Origin: Arthrobacter sp. zg-Y1171
Lineage (GTDB): Bacteria; Actinomycetota; Actinomycetes; Actinomycetales; Micrococcaceae
Reading direction: 5' to 3'
Length of the DNA stretch: 64,000 nucleotides
NCBI RefSeq assembly: GCF_025244845.1
Contig: NZ_CP104264.1
Span: 806,001 to 870,000 of the forward strand
The first letter of the stretch is position 1, and the number at the start of each line of letters is the position of its first letter. This document shows positions 8,997 through 17,129 of the stretch, in pieces. The notes under the pieces were generated by a model. That model was not told the origin of the DNA. It worked only from the letters and a program-made list of their open reading frames with translations, and did no database searches. A program made the position numbers and the translations under genes.

Positions 8997-10466
8997 TCAG
9001 CCGACCGGCCAGGAGTGGACAGCCGCATTGGTGTGCATGTTCTCCCAGTAGAGCCGGGAGAGCTCGCCCAGGGCCGCCGGCCGCGGCATCCCGGCATCCT
9101 CGAGGCGGCGCAGCGTGGCGATCTGCCAGGCAGCGCCGTTCTGCTCCGTGCGGGCACGTTCGGCCACCACGCTCAGGTAGCGGTCGATCAGGGAGGAATC
9201 CACTTTCAGTTCCCTCAGGCCCTCGGCGGCCTGCGGAATCAGGTGGCGCACAATCAGTTCGGCCACCGGAATCTCGCCGATGCCCGGCCAATAGACTGCT
9301 GCCTCCAGTCCGTACCGGGCGCAGGCCAGGAAGTTGTCCGACGCCGTCTTGAAGGCAATGCGGCTCCACAGCGGCCGGTCAGCTGTGCGGATGTACTCCA
9401 CGAGCCCGTAGTAGAACGCGGCGTTGGCGACGACGTCCAGGACGGACGGGCCGGCCGGCAGCACCCGGTTCTCCAGACGCAGGTTGGGTGTGCCGCTGCC
9501 GGGGTCGTAGATCGGCCGGTTCCAGCGGTAGACCGTGCCGTTGTGCAGGCGCAGCTCGGGCAGCAGCGGGGCACCGAAAGCGGTGGCTTCCGTTCCGCTG
9601 CCGGACAACTCCGGAAGCAGGGCAGGGAAATAGCGCACGTTTTCTTCGAAGAGATCGAAGATCGAGGTAATCCACCTTTCCCCGAACCAGACACGGGGGC
9701 GTACCCCTTGGTTGCGCATCTCCGGCGGCCGGGTGTCTATGGCCTGCTTGAAGAGTTCAATCCGGGTCTCGTGCCACAGCACATGTTCCATGAAGATGGG
9801 TGAATTGGCGGCAAGGGCAACCTGGGGGCCTGCGATCATCTGTGCCGCGTTCCAGGCCGGAGCAAACTGTTCGGGCGAGACTTCCAGGTGCAGCTGGACC
9901 GATGTGCACGCAGCCTCAGGCGCGATGTTCTGTGCGTAGAAGGACAACGGCTCCGGGCCGGACAGGTCGAGGAGGACGTCTTCTCCCCGGGCCTGGAGGA
10001 CCGACGTGTTCAGGGCGGCATAACGCTGCCCGCTGCTGAGCCAATCCCATCCGTCCATGAAGCGGGGGGTGAGGGTGGGGAGGATGCCCACCATCATGAT
10101 GTCTGCCGCTTCCTGGGCGGCACGCTCATCGGCACGGTTGAGCTGCACCCGGAGGCTGTCCTCGAGCTCCTTCAATCCAAACTGTGCCACCGACAGTGCG
10201 GGGTGGTTCATCTCGATGTTGAAGGCGCCGATTTCGGTCTGGAAGGCCGGATCGGCGATTCGCTCAAGGACAGCCGTGTTGCGGAGGGCGGGGGAGAAAT
10301 CACGGTTGGTCAGGTTCAGCTCCAGTTCCAGGCCAATGCTGGCCGTGTCCGCAAACTGCGCGGTGGAAAGGAAGTGAGCGAAGTGGTCCAGGTTTTCCAG
10401 CAAGCGCTGCCGGTAAGCCGTGCGCTGCGCCCGGCTGAAGGTCCTGCTCGTAACTTCTGCGCCCAT
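8997..10466 (-). CDS. glutamate-cysteine ligase family (GCS2-like) protein
   Basis: A 489-residue member of the carboxylate-amine/glutamate-cysteine ligase superfamily. GLELELNLTNRD near residue 45 and TEIGAFNIEMNHP near residue 95 supply the glutamates expected to bind Mg-ATP and glutamate. It would join Glu and Cys to gamma-glutamylcysteine. Mycothiol is the usual thiol of this group, so the product may feed ergothioneine or another pathway; no egtBCDE genes are nearby. The downstream neighbour on the same strand is not part of a recognisable pathway. It starts at 10466, seven bases after the stop of the 179-residue membrane protein gene, so the two may form an operon. Confidence 0.75.
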   Translation of the reverse strand: MGAEVTSRTFSRAQRTAYRQRLLENLDHFAHFLSTAQFADTASIGLELELNLTNRDFSPALRNTAVLERIADPAFQTEIGAFNIEMNHPALSVAQFGLKELEDSLRVQLNRADERAAQEAADIMMVGILPTLTPRFMDGWDWLSSGQRYAALNTSVLQARGEDVLLDLSGPEPLSFYAQNIAPEAACTSVQLHLEVSPEQFAPAWNAAQMIAGPQVALAANSPIFMEHVLWHETRIELFKQAIDTRPPEMRNQGVRPRVWFGERWITSIFDLFEENVRYFPALLPELSGSGTEATAFGAPLLPELRLHNGTVYRWNRPIYDPGSGTPNLRLENRVLPAGPSVLDVVANAAFYYGLVEYIRTADRPLWSRIAFKTASDNFLACARYGLEAAVYWPGIGEIPVAELIVRHLIPQAAEGLRELKVDSSLIDRYLSVVAERARTEQNGAAWQIATLRRLEDAGMPRPAALGELSRLYWENMHTNAAVHSWPVG

Positions 10467-10472
10467 TGCCCG

Positions 10473-11012
10473 TTACTTCTTTTTCAGGCCCTTGAGGACA
10501 TTGGCCGGCCGTTGCATCTCGCCGTGCTGGGCGCCCATCACAATCACCGCACCCGAAAGCACGGGGATGCTCCACTGCAGGACCTTCAGCTGGCGTTGGG
10601 CCGACTTCAATTCCTTGGATGCGCCCTCGCGGGGTTCCGTTGCCCCTTGGCTGCCCTGCTCCGAGAGCTTCCCTACCTTGCCGCCCAGGATGCCTGAATA
10701 GAGGGTGACTACCGCCGCCAGCGCCGTCACGGCTGCCTTGTATACGGTGAGGGAACCGACCCCCTCCTGCTTGGAGACCCGGGTTTTGTTGTCACCGATA
10801 AGCGCGAGTCCGGCCAGGAAATGCAATCCGATAGCTCCGGCCTGCACGGGGGCCCACTTTTTCCAGCCGAGGGCGGACAGCCGGGTTCTCTCAGTGGGAT
10901 CCTTGGCCTCGGCAGTTGCTCCGTTAAGTCCGACGGCGCCCATCAGGGAACCGCCGAACCAAGCCGCCGCCGTGAGGTCATGGACGGATCGTGCTACTAG
11001 ATTTGCAGCCAA
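10473..11012 (-). CDS. membrane protein of unknown function
   Basis: A 179-residue protein with about four hydrophobic segments: an N-terminal Gly/Ala-rich helix (AAAWFGGSLMGAVGL), one near residues 55-72, one near 90-110 and one near 145-162. A polar linker rich in Gln, Glu and Lys (about 113-143) precedes the last helix. It resembles uncharacterised actinobacterial integral membrane proteins, but I cannot name a family. It is the first gene of a probable two-gene operon with the GCS2-like ligase gene and diverges from the Ala-rich protein gene at 11241. The 228-bp divergent gap contains an AT-rich stretch around 11140-11195 that probably holds the promoters. Confidence 0.65.
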   Translation of the reverse strand: MAANLVARSVHDLTAAAWFGGSLMGAVGLNGATAEAKDPTERTRLSALGWKKWAPVQAGAIGLHFLAGLALIGDNKTRVSKQEGVGSLTVYKAAVTALAAVVTLYSGILGGKVGKLSEQGSQGATEPREGASKELKSAQRQLKVLQWSIPVLSGAVIVMGAQHGEMQRPANVLKGLKKK

Positions 11013-11240
11013 TGTGATGCTCCTGTGCGTTGTGGCCGAGGGGACTGCCCTGCCGGATTATTCGGCAGGGTACGGCGTCCGCTGGCTCTTCTGATCGGTG
11101 GAAAAAGAAAACCACGCACGGAATCCAATAGCAAGGGCACTTACAATCCTAACACGCTACACATTCGTAACTAAGTGTGCTTATTATCTTTGTACGGACC
11201 ATCCGATCTTGATCAGCAGTTGCAATGACGAAAGAGAGCG

Positions 11241-12014
11241 ATGATGACAGAGAACTTCACTCCGCGCGACGGAAGCCATGCAGCATCCCCGGCCGGAAGT
11301 ACCAATGACTCCACAGCCGCTGCGAAGGCCGATGCGGCCAAGCAGCAGGCCGGTGACATCGCCCAGCAGGCCAAGGGTAACGCCGCTCAGGTAGCGGACA
11401 CCGCCAAGTCTGAAGCAGCGGGTGTTGCCTCCGAGGTAAAGACCAACGCCAAGGACCTGTTTACCCAGGCCCGTTCCGATCTCACCGAGCAGGCAGGTAC
11501 CCAGCAGCAGAAGGTGGCTGAAGGCCTTCGCTCGATGGCAGACGAACTGCACTCCATGGCGCAGTCCGGCCAGTCCGGGGTAGCCACCGATCTCGTCGGT
11601 CAGGCCGCCAGCCGTGCGTCTTCGGCCGCCACGTGGCTCGACGGCCGCGATCCGGGATCCCTGCTGGACGAGGTCAAGGGCTTTGCCCGCCAGCGCCCCG
11701 TCGCCTTCCTCGCCATCGCAGCCGGAGCCGGTTTCCTGGCAGGCCGCCTCAACAAGGGCCTCAGCGCAGGCCTCCCGACGCAGGGTGCGTCCGGATCCGC
11801 CGGCCAGCACGTGGGACCGCCCGTTCCGCCCGTGACGCCTGTCCCGCAGGCACCGGTGGCACAGCCCACGGTCGGCACCGCCGCGACCAGCGATCCGTTC
11901 GGCACCGAACCGGTCCGCCAGCCGGGTACGGGTCCCGCATCGGCCCAGACTCTTCCGCCCACCCCCTCCACCGGCGTTCCGGCAGCTGATCCCTACAGCG
12001 GTGGTCGGCACTGA
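11241..12014 (+). CDS. Ala-rich, LEA-like coiled protein with one membrane segment
   Basis: 257 residues in three parts. Residues 20-125 are an Ala/Lys/Gln-rich amphipathic helical region with an 11-residue-like rhythm (AAKQQAGDIAQQAKGNAAQ) reminiscent of late-embryogenesis-abundant and apolipoprotein-like proteins. A hydrophobic stretch follows (AFLAIAAGAGFLAGRL, near 156-171), and the C-terminal 80 residues are Pro/Val/Thr-rich and probably disordered. No enzyme motif is present. It heads a cluster with a holin-like protein and a DUF3618 protein, the first of which overlaps its stop codon, suggesting a membrane-associated stress or envelope role. That role is inference. Confidence 0.7.
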   Translation: MMTENFTPRDGSHAASPAGSTNDSTAAAKADAAKQQAGDIAQQAKGNAAQVADTAKSEAAGVASEVKTNAKDLFTQARSDLTEQAGTQQQKVAEGLRSMADELHSMAQSGQSGVATDLVGQAASRASSAATWLDGRDPGSLLDEVKGFARQRPVAFLAIAAGAGFLAGRLNKGLSAGLPTQGASGSAGQHVGPPVPPVTPVPQAPVAQPTVGTAATSDPFGTEPVRQPGTGPASAQTLPPTPSTGVPAADPYSGGRH

Positions 12015-12439
12015 TGAGTACCGAACTCCCTCCCACACCAGCACAGGCTAAGGCTGAGTCCACGTCCCTGGGCGATCTGCTCGGCCAGGTGACGCAGGAC
12101 ATGTCCACCCTCATGCGTCAGGAAGTGGAGCTGGCGAAGGTCGAACTGAAGCAGTCCGCAACCCGCGCAGGCACGGGTGCCGGAATGTTCGCAGGAGCGG
12201 CCGTCGCAGGCTACTTCGTACTCCTCTTCCTCTCGGTCGCCCTGTGGTACGCACTGGGCACGACGGCGATCGGCTTCGGCTGGTCCGCAGTGATCGTGGC
12301 GGTTATCTGGGCCATCGTCGCTGCCGTCCTCGCCTCCCGCGGACGCAAGGAAATGAAGAAGATCAAGGGCATGCCGCAGACGTCCGAGACGCTGCAGGAG
12401 ATCCCCCAGACTATGAAACCAAGCGAGGAAACACGATGA
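12014..12439 (+). CDS. phage holin family (superfamily III, DUF1469-like) membrane protein
   Basis: 141 residues. An N-terminal amphipathic helix (LGQVTQDMSTLMRQEVELAK) is followed by two membrane helices (about residues 58-83 and 88-110) and a short basic tail. This is the standard form of chromosomal actinobacterial proteins annotated as phage holin family; they are not part of a prophage. It may anchor or bend membrane alongside its neighbours. The start ATG shares one base with the preceding stop (TGATG), and its own stop overlaps the next start by four bases, so all three are translationally coupled. Confidence 0.85.
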   Translation: MSTELPPTPAQAKAESTSLGDLLGQVTQDMSTLMRQEVELAKVELKQSATRAGTGAGMFAGAAVAGYFVLLFLSVALWYALGTTAIGFGWSAVIVAVIWAIVAAVLASRGRKEMKKIKGMPQTSETLQEIPQTMKPSEETR

Positions 12440-13065
12440 GTGAAAACCCGGATGAGATCCGCGCCGACATCGAAGCAACCCGCCGGCGCCTAGGCACCAA
12501 CGTGGACGCCGTGGCGGACAAGGTAACTCCTTCCCACATCGTTCAGCGCCAGACGGACAAGATGAAGGACAAAGTATTCGGAGTGAAGGACAGGGTGATG
12601 GGTGTGGCCGATTCAGTAGGTAACAGCGCGAGCAATACCGGCAGCAACATCGGCGGCAGCGTGTCCGACATGGGCAGCAGTGTTTCGGACGGCATGTCTG
12701 CCGCCGGCTCCGCCGTCCAGGGTGCACCGGCGAAGCTCGCCGGCCAGGCGCAGGGCAACCCCATTGCCGCAGGTTTGATTGCCTTCGGCGCCGGCCTGCT
12801 GGCGGCAACGCTGATCCCCGCCAGCGACAAGGAGCGCGTCGCTGCTGACAACATCAAGACCGCCGCGCAGCCGATGACCGACGAACTGGCAGGCGCAGCC
12901 AAGGAAATGGCTGAAGGCCTCAAGGAACCGGCCCAGGAAGCGGTCGAGAACATCAAGGCCACTGCCACGGACGCCGCGCAGAACGTGAAGTCCGAAGGCC
13001 AGGCAGCCGCCGCGGACGTCAAGGATTCCGCTTCCGAAGCGCCGCAGAACGTGAAGAACGCCTAG
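12436..13065 (+). CDS. DUF3618 domain-containing membrane-associated protein
   Basis: 209 residues. The DUF3618 domain occupies the first 50 residues (RADIEATRRRLGTNVDAVAD). A Gly/Ser/Met-rich middle, a hydrophobic segment (GLIAFGAGLLAATLIP, near residues 115-130) and an Ala/Lys/Glu-rich helical tail (AAQNVKSEGQAAAADV) follow. The C-terminal repeats resemble those of the Ala-rich first gene in the cluster. ATG 12436 overlaps the preceding stop as ATGA, so the longer upstream frame is not real. Function unknown; co-occurrence with the holin-like gene is frequent in actinobacteria. Confidence 0.85.
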   Translation: MSENPDEIRADIEATRRRLGTNVDAVADKVTPSHIVQRQTDKMKDKVFGVKDRVMGVADSVGNSASNTGSNIGGSVSDMGSSVSDGMSAAGSAVQGAPAKLAGQAQGNPIAAGLIAFGAGLLAATLIPASDKERVAADNIKTAAQPMTDELAGAAKEMAEGLKEPAQEAVENIKATATDAAQNVKSEGQAAAADVKDSASEAPQNVKNA

Positions 13066-13115
13066 CAGGCACCACACCACACCGCAGCACGCGTCACTCA
13101 GCAAAGGAGTACCTG

Positions 13116-13310
13116 ATGCAGATCGACAAGCAGCAGATTATCGAATTTCTGAAGAATCGCGGCGACAGCTCGAAGGCAGGCCAGGCGGAGTCCGAACTGC
13201 CGGAGAAGGTGGATACCGAGCGCGACTCGGGTCTGCTGGACAAACTTGGTGTAAACCCCAAGGACCTGCTCGGGAAACTCCCGGGTGGCCTGGGCGGACT
13301 GGGCGGCTAG
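13116..13310 (+). CDS. 64-residue small protein, unknown
   Basis: A short charged protein (MQIDKQQIIEFLKNRGD) ending in a Gly/Leu-rich tail (GKLPGGLGGLGG). It has an excellent ribosome site (AAAGGAG, 13103-13109) seven bases before the ATG and is followed directly by a strong terminator, which argues that it is a real gene and the last of the four-gene cluster. No known domain. The N-terminal helix could be an interaction motif for the DUF3618 protein, which is speculation. Confidence 0.7.
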   Translation: MQIDKQQIIEFLKNRGDSSKAGQAESELPEKVDTERDSGLLDKLGVNPKDLLGKLPGGLGGLGG

Positions 13311-13320
13311 CACGGCACTG

Positions 13321-13371
13321 AAACGACGGCGGTGCCGCACCTGCAAAAGGTGCGGCACCGCCGTCGTTTTT
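13321..13371. terminator. strong bidirectional intrinsic terminator
   Basis: A 22-bp perfect stem (left arm 13321-13342, right arm 13348-13369) with a 5-base loop is followed on the plus strand by TTTTT and bounded on the minus strand by AAA. It lies between the convergent 64-residue gene and the Gfo/Idh/MocA gene and should serve both. Confidence 0.9.
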
Positions 13372-13402
13372 AGTGCCTTGCCAGCTGCTGCGCCTCCACG
13401 GC

Positions 13403-14494
13403 TCAGTCAGCGGGGACAGTGGCCTTGTCATTGGCGTACAGCACGCCGATCTGCGCCCGTACCGCGTCAAAGAGCCGCATGGTCCGCAGGGAGTCCGCCC
13501 ACGTCATGGTGGGGCTTTCCACCATGCCCGCCTGGATGCAGCGGGTCACCTCGCGCAGCTCGTACGCGTAGCCGTTGCCGACCTGCGGGAACCGCTCCAC
13601 GCGGGCCTCGCCGTCCTGCGGCACGATGGTCAGCTCCACCGGGTTATGCAGGGGTGCGCCGGTGCGGAGCCAGCCCCTGGTGCCGGAAATGACCGCGGTC
13701 CGCGGGCAGGAGGAGACCAGAGACGAGGTCAGCTGCGCCAGGCCGCCGGACGGGTACCCGAGCGTCAAGGCGTTCTGTGTGTCCACGCCGTCGGCGTTGA
13801 TGCTGCCTACTGCGTGGACCGTCTCCGGGTAGCCCAGCGCGCCCAGGGCAAAAGTGAGCGGATAGACGGTCAGGTCCAGCAGTGCGCCTCCGCCCGCCGC
13901 CGGGTCCCAGAGCCTGCTGGCAGGGTCATACGGTGCCGGGAAGCCCAGGTCTGCCTGCACCCAGTTGATGTCGCCGAGCTCACCTGAGGCAATGAGTTCC
14001 CAGATGCGGTTGATGCAGGGCAGGAAACGGGTCCAGACCGCTTCCATGAGGAACAGGTTGCGGGACCGGGCCAGTTCGATCAGGTCCTCGGTTTCGCGGG
14101 CATTGATGGTCAGCGACTTTTCGCACAGTACGTGTTTGCCGGCCTCCAGAGCCCGCCGGGCAATCCGATAGTGCTGGGCGTGCGGGGTCCCGATGTAGAC
14201 GACGTCGACATCGGGATCGGCAAAGAGCAGGTCGTAGCCCGAGGCATCGTCTGAGTCGAAGTAGCTGCTGGCGAAACCGAAGCGGGCGGCGAACTCCTCG
14301 GCCGTGGCCCGGCGGCGGGAACTGACCGCCTGCAGGACGGCGTCCTCCAACCGGGCGATGTCTTCAGTGACACGCTCGGCAATGTTCCCGGTGGCGACTA
14401 CGCCCCAGCGCAGGGTTCGTCCCGTGGACTGGACGGGACTGGGAGCTCCCGGCTGGACACAGGGCGGGGTGGGTATGTGTTGAACGGCAGTCAT
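13403..14494 (-). CDS. Gfo/Idh/MocA family oxidoreductase
   Basis: 363 residues. A Rossmann fold starts near residue 30 (WGVVATGNIAE) and a C-terminal alpha/beta substrate domain follows. These enzymes oxidise or reduce sugars, inositols or trans-dihydrodiols with NAD(P). The family EKP motif appears as EKS (Glu125-Lys126-Ser127), so the catalytic Lys is kept but the usual cis-Pro is lost. The first 28 residues are a Pro/Gln-rich extension; an internal start would be possible but has no better ribosome site. It lies downstream of the chvE-mmsBA operon in the same orientation, which suggests sugar metabolism. Confidence 0.85.
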   Translation of the reverse strand: MTAVQHIPTPPCVQPGAPSPVQSTGRTLRWGVVATGNIAERVTEDIARLEDAVLQAVSSRRRATAEEFAARFGFASSYFDSDDASGYDLLFADPDVDVVYIGTPHAQHYRIARRALEAGKHVLCEKSLTINARETEDLIELARSRNLFLMEAVWTRFLPCINRIWELIASGELGDINWVQADLGFPAPYDPASRLWDPAAGGGALLDLTVYPLTFALGALGYPETVHAVGSINADGVDTQNALTLGYPSGGLAQLTSSLVSSCPRTAVISGTRGWLRTGAPLHNPVELTIVPQDGEARVERFPQVGNGYAYELREVTRCIQAGMVESPTMTWADSLRTMRLFDAVRAQIGVLYANDKATVPAD

Positions 14495-14607
14495 GGTCCT
14501 CGTCTTCCGCGTCGTTGCAGGGAGTACCCCTACTCTATGGTCGCCCCGGCCATAGGCCTAGGGATGGACTCTGGGTTCGTGCGGCACGAAGTACAGGCGA
14601 CCGGTGT

Positions 14608-14637
14608 GTGGAACAGAGTGGAACAGGCGTGGAACAG
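14608..14637. repeat. three direct copies of GTGGAACAG
   Basis: Identical 9-mers start at 14608, 14618 and 14629, about one helical turn apart (10 and 11 bp). The last copy runs into the terminator stem. They lie 114-143 bp upstream of the Gfo/Idh/MocA start and downstream of chvE, so they could be a regulator site for the former or simple sequence drift. Confidence 0.55.
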
Positions 14638-14672
14638 CCCGGGTCTCCACTGAGGGAAACCCGGGCTGTTCC
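14631..14672 (-). terminator. terminator-like hairpin after chvE
   Basis: A perfect 14-bp inverted repeat (GGAACAGCCCGGGT and its complement) with a 14-base loop lies 25 bp beyond the chvE stop. There is no T-run, but it is the only strong hairpin between this operon and the Gfo/Idh/MocA gene. Confidence 0.6.
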
Positions 14673-14697
14673 GCCCCGAGGGGCAGTGAATACGTGC

Positions 14698-15780
14698 TTA
14701 CTTGGTCAGCTCGGAGAGCGTGGGGTCATTCGCGTAGGCCTCGGCAGCGTTTGCCTTGGTGACGATGACCGGCTCCAGAAGGTAGCTCTCGACTACCTTC
14801 TTGCCGTTGTCGTAGCTCTCGTCGTCGTTGATTTCGACCTCTTCACCGGCGCCCAGTGCCTTGACCATGTCAATGCTCTGGTTCACCAGGTTGCGGGTGT
14901 CCTTGTTGATGGTGGAGTACTGCTTGCCTTCCATGATGAGCTTGACGGATTCCACCTCGGAGTCCTGGCCGGTGATGACGGGCAGCGTCTTGCCGGCGCC
15001 GGAGACCGAGGTCAGGACGGCGCGGGCCAGGGTGTCATTGGGGGAGAGGACGCCGTCCAGTTCCTGGGAGGCGTAGTTGCTGGAGAGCAGGGTGTCCATG
15101 CGCTTCTGGGCGTTCTCCGCCTTCCAACCCTGGGTGACGGCCTGGTTGAACTCGGTCTGGCCGGAACCGACCACGAGGTTTCCTGCTTCGATCTCCGGCT
15201 GGAGGACATCCATGGCGCCGTCGAAGAAGACCTGGGCGTTGGCGTCATCCGGAGAACCGGCGAACAGCTCAATGTTGTACGGGCCTTCGGGCTTCTTCTC
15301 CTTCAGCCCGTCCAGCAGGGCCTGGCCCTGCAGCTGGCCGACCTTGAAGTTGTCGTAGGCCACGTAGTAGTCAACGTTTTCAGTGTTGGTCAGCAGACGG
15401 TCATAGGCAATGACGGTGATGCCGGCGTCCTTGGCGTCCTGCAGCTGCGAGCCGAGCTGGCTGCCGTCAATGGCACCCACAATCAGGACCTCGACACCGT
15501 TGGTGATCATGGAGCTGATCTGGTTCTGCTGTTCGGACACGCCGCCGTTGGCGAACTGGACCTGGCCTTCGTAGCCGGCTTCCTTGAGGCCGTCGTTGAA
15601 GAGGGTCTCTGCCAGCACCCAGTTTTCCGAGGTCTTCTGCGGCAGGGCAACGCCGATGGATGCCCCGTCGTCGAAGCCTTCTTCGGCGCCGGAAGCGGTT
15701 TCTTCGGTACGGCCGCAGGCGGACAGCGACAATGCTGCCACCGTTGCCGCAACGGCGAAGGACTTTGCGAATTTACGCAT
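14698..15780 (-). CDS. chvE: monosaccharide ABC transporter substrate-binding lipoprotein
   Basis: A 360-residue periplasmic-binding-protein-like lipoprotein. The signal peptide ends in a lipobox LSAC with the modified Cys at residue 22. The mature protein has the two-lobed type I fold of ChvE/XylF/RbsB proteins, with family segments GVALPQKTSENW, VLIVGAIDGSQLGSQL and GQDSEVESVKLI. The ligand is probably glucose, galactose, xylose or arabinose. It is the last gene of mmsA-mmsB-chvE, 56 bp after mmsB. Placing the binding protein last is usual for actinobacterial mms loci. Confidence 0.9.
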   Translation of the reverse strand: MRKFAKSFAVAATVAALSLSACGRTEETASGAEEGFDDGASIGVALPQKTSENWVLAETLFNDGLKEAGYEGQVQFANGGVSEQQNQISSMITNGVEVLIVGAIDGSQLGSQLQDAKDAGITVIAYDRLLTNTENVDYYVAYDNFKVGQLQGQALLDGLKEKKPEGPYNIELFAGSPDDANAQVFFDGAMDVLQPEIEAGNLVVGSGQTEFNQAVTQGWKAENAQKRMDTLLSSNYASQELDGVLSPNDTLARAVLTSVSGAGKTLPVITGQDSEVESVKLIMEGKQYSTINKDTRNLVNQSIDMVKALGAGEEVEINDDESYDNGKKVVESYLLEPVIVTKANAAEAYANDPTLSELTK

Positions 15781-15836
15781 GGTGTTCTCTTTCTGAATAG
15801 CGGTTGTGGAAAATAGTGCGGAGTAAGTGGTGCGGT

Positions 15837-17129
15837 CTAGGCGTCAGTGGAGATGACGGTCTTGGTGCCCGTAGGCATTTCCGGGGTGGCGTCGACGACG
15901 GCGGGGGCCGGCTTGGGCTTGTTGCCGCCGAAGTTGCGCATCAGCAGTCCGGTGATGGAGGGCTTGCCCTGGGTCTTGTTGTAGACGTCCAGTGCGACGG
16001 CGAGGAGCAGGACCAGGCCCTTGATCATGGAGGTCGTGTCCGCGCCCACGCCGAGCAGCTGCAGGCCGTTGTTCAGGACGGCCATGACCAGGCCGCCCAC
16101 GATGGAACCGACCACGGTGCCGACGCCGCCGGACACGGCCGCTCCGCCGATGAAGACGGCGGCAATGGCGTCGAGTTCCCAGTTGGTGCCGTCAAACGGA
16201 CCGGAGGCGGTGGAGCGGGCCACGAAGATCATGCCGGCCAGGGCGGCCAGGATCGACATGTTCATCATGACCATGAAGTTGACCTTCTTGCCCTGCACGC
16301 CGGAGAGCTCTGCTGCGTGCCGGTTGCCGCCCACCGCGTAGACGTGGCGGCCGAGGATGGTCTTGTTGGAGACGAAGCCGTAGAAGAGGACCAGGACGCC
16401 CAGGATGATGCCCGATACTGGGAAGGACGTGCCGGGACGGCCCGTGGCGAAGAGGTACGTGGCGTAGAGGATGACGGCGCAGAGCAGGCCGATCTTGACC
16501 ACCGGAACCCAGGCAGGCGGGTTGGCGGTGCCCAGCTTGGCGTTGCGGGAACGCTTGCGCATTTCGCCGTAGATCACTGCGGCGCAGAGGATCAGGCCCA
16601 GCAGCAGCGTCAGGTTGTTGTAGCCGGGGATCGGGCCGCCCTCGGGCAGGTAGCCTGCGCCGATGAACTGGAATTCGGAGGGGACCGGAACCGTGTTGGA
16701 CTTGCCCACCCACTGGTTGGCTCCGCGGAAGATCAGCATGCCTGCCAGCGTCACGATGAACGCCGGGATTCCGACGTACGCCACCCACAGGCCCTGCCAG
16801 GCGCCGATTGCGGCGCCCACCAGCAGGCCCAGGAGTATGCCCGCGTACCAGGGCAGGCCCCAGTCCCGCATGGCCATTGCGACGACGATGCCCGAGAACG
16901 CGGCGACGGATCCCACCGAGAGGTCGATGTGGCCGGCGATGATCACGAAGACCATGCCCACGGCCAGGATCAGGATGTAGGAGTTGCCGTTGAACAGGTT
17001 GATCATGTTCGTGGGCGTCAGGGTCTTGCCTCCGGTGAGGACCTGGAACAGGCCGACCAGGATGGCCAAGGCGAAGATCATCCCGAATTGGCGGCCGTTG
17101 CCGCCCAGGAGTTGCTTGATGGCGTTCAT
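15837..17129 (-). CDS. mmsB: multiple monosaccharide ABC transporter permease
   Basis: 430 residues with roughly ten to twelve membrane helices. It belongs to the RbsC/XylH/GguB permease family: the conserved cytoplasmic loop [15 protein letters not shown] is present, and the first helices carry [18 protein letters not shown] and [12 protein letters not shown]. The C-terminal 40 residues (after [11 protein letters not shown]) are a soluble Pro/Lys-rich tail. Its start overlaps the mmsA stop by four bases, so the two are co-translated and should form the membrane complex. Confidence 0.9.
   Translation of the reverse strand: MNAIKQLLGGNGRQFGMIFALAILVGLFQVLTGGKTLTPTNMINLFNGNSYILILAVGMVFVIIAGHIDLSVGSVAAFSGIVVAMAMRDWGLPWYAGILLGLLVGAAIGAWQGLWVAYVGIPAFIVTLAGMLIFRGANQWVGKSNTVPVPSEFQFIGAGYLPEGGPIPGYNNLTLLLGLILCAAVIYGEMRKRSRNAKLGTANPPAWVPVVKIGLLCAVILYATYLFATGRPGTSFPVSGIILGVLVLFYGFVSNKTILGRHVYAVGGNRHAAELSGVQGKKVNFMVMMNMSILAALAGMIFVARSTASGPFDGTNWELDAIAAVFIGGAAVSGGVGTVVGSIVGGLVMAVLNNGLQLLGVGADTTSMIKGLVLLLAVALDVYNKTQGKPSITGLLMRNFGGNKPKPAPAVVDATPEMPTGTKTVISTDA

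Noticed and set aside
12014..12439. Prophage remnant because of the holin-like gene
   Set aside because: No lysin, capsid, integrase or att-like repeats nearby; such holin-fold proteins are ordinary chromosomal genes in actinobacteria.
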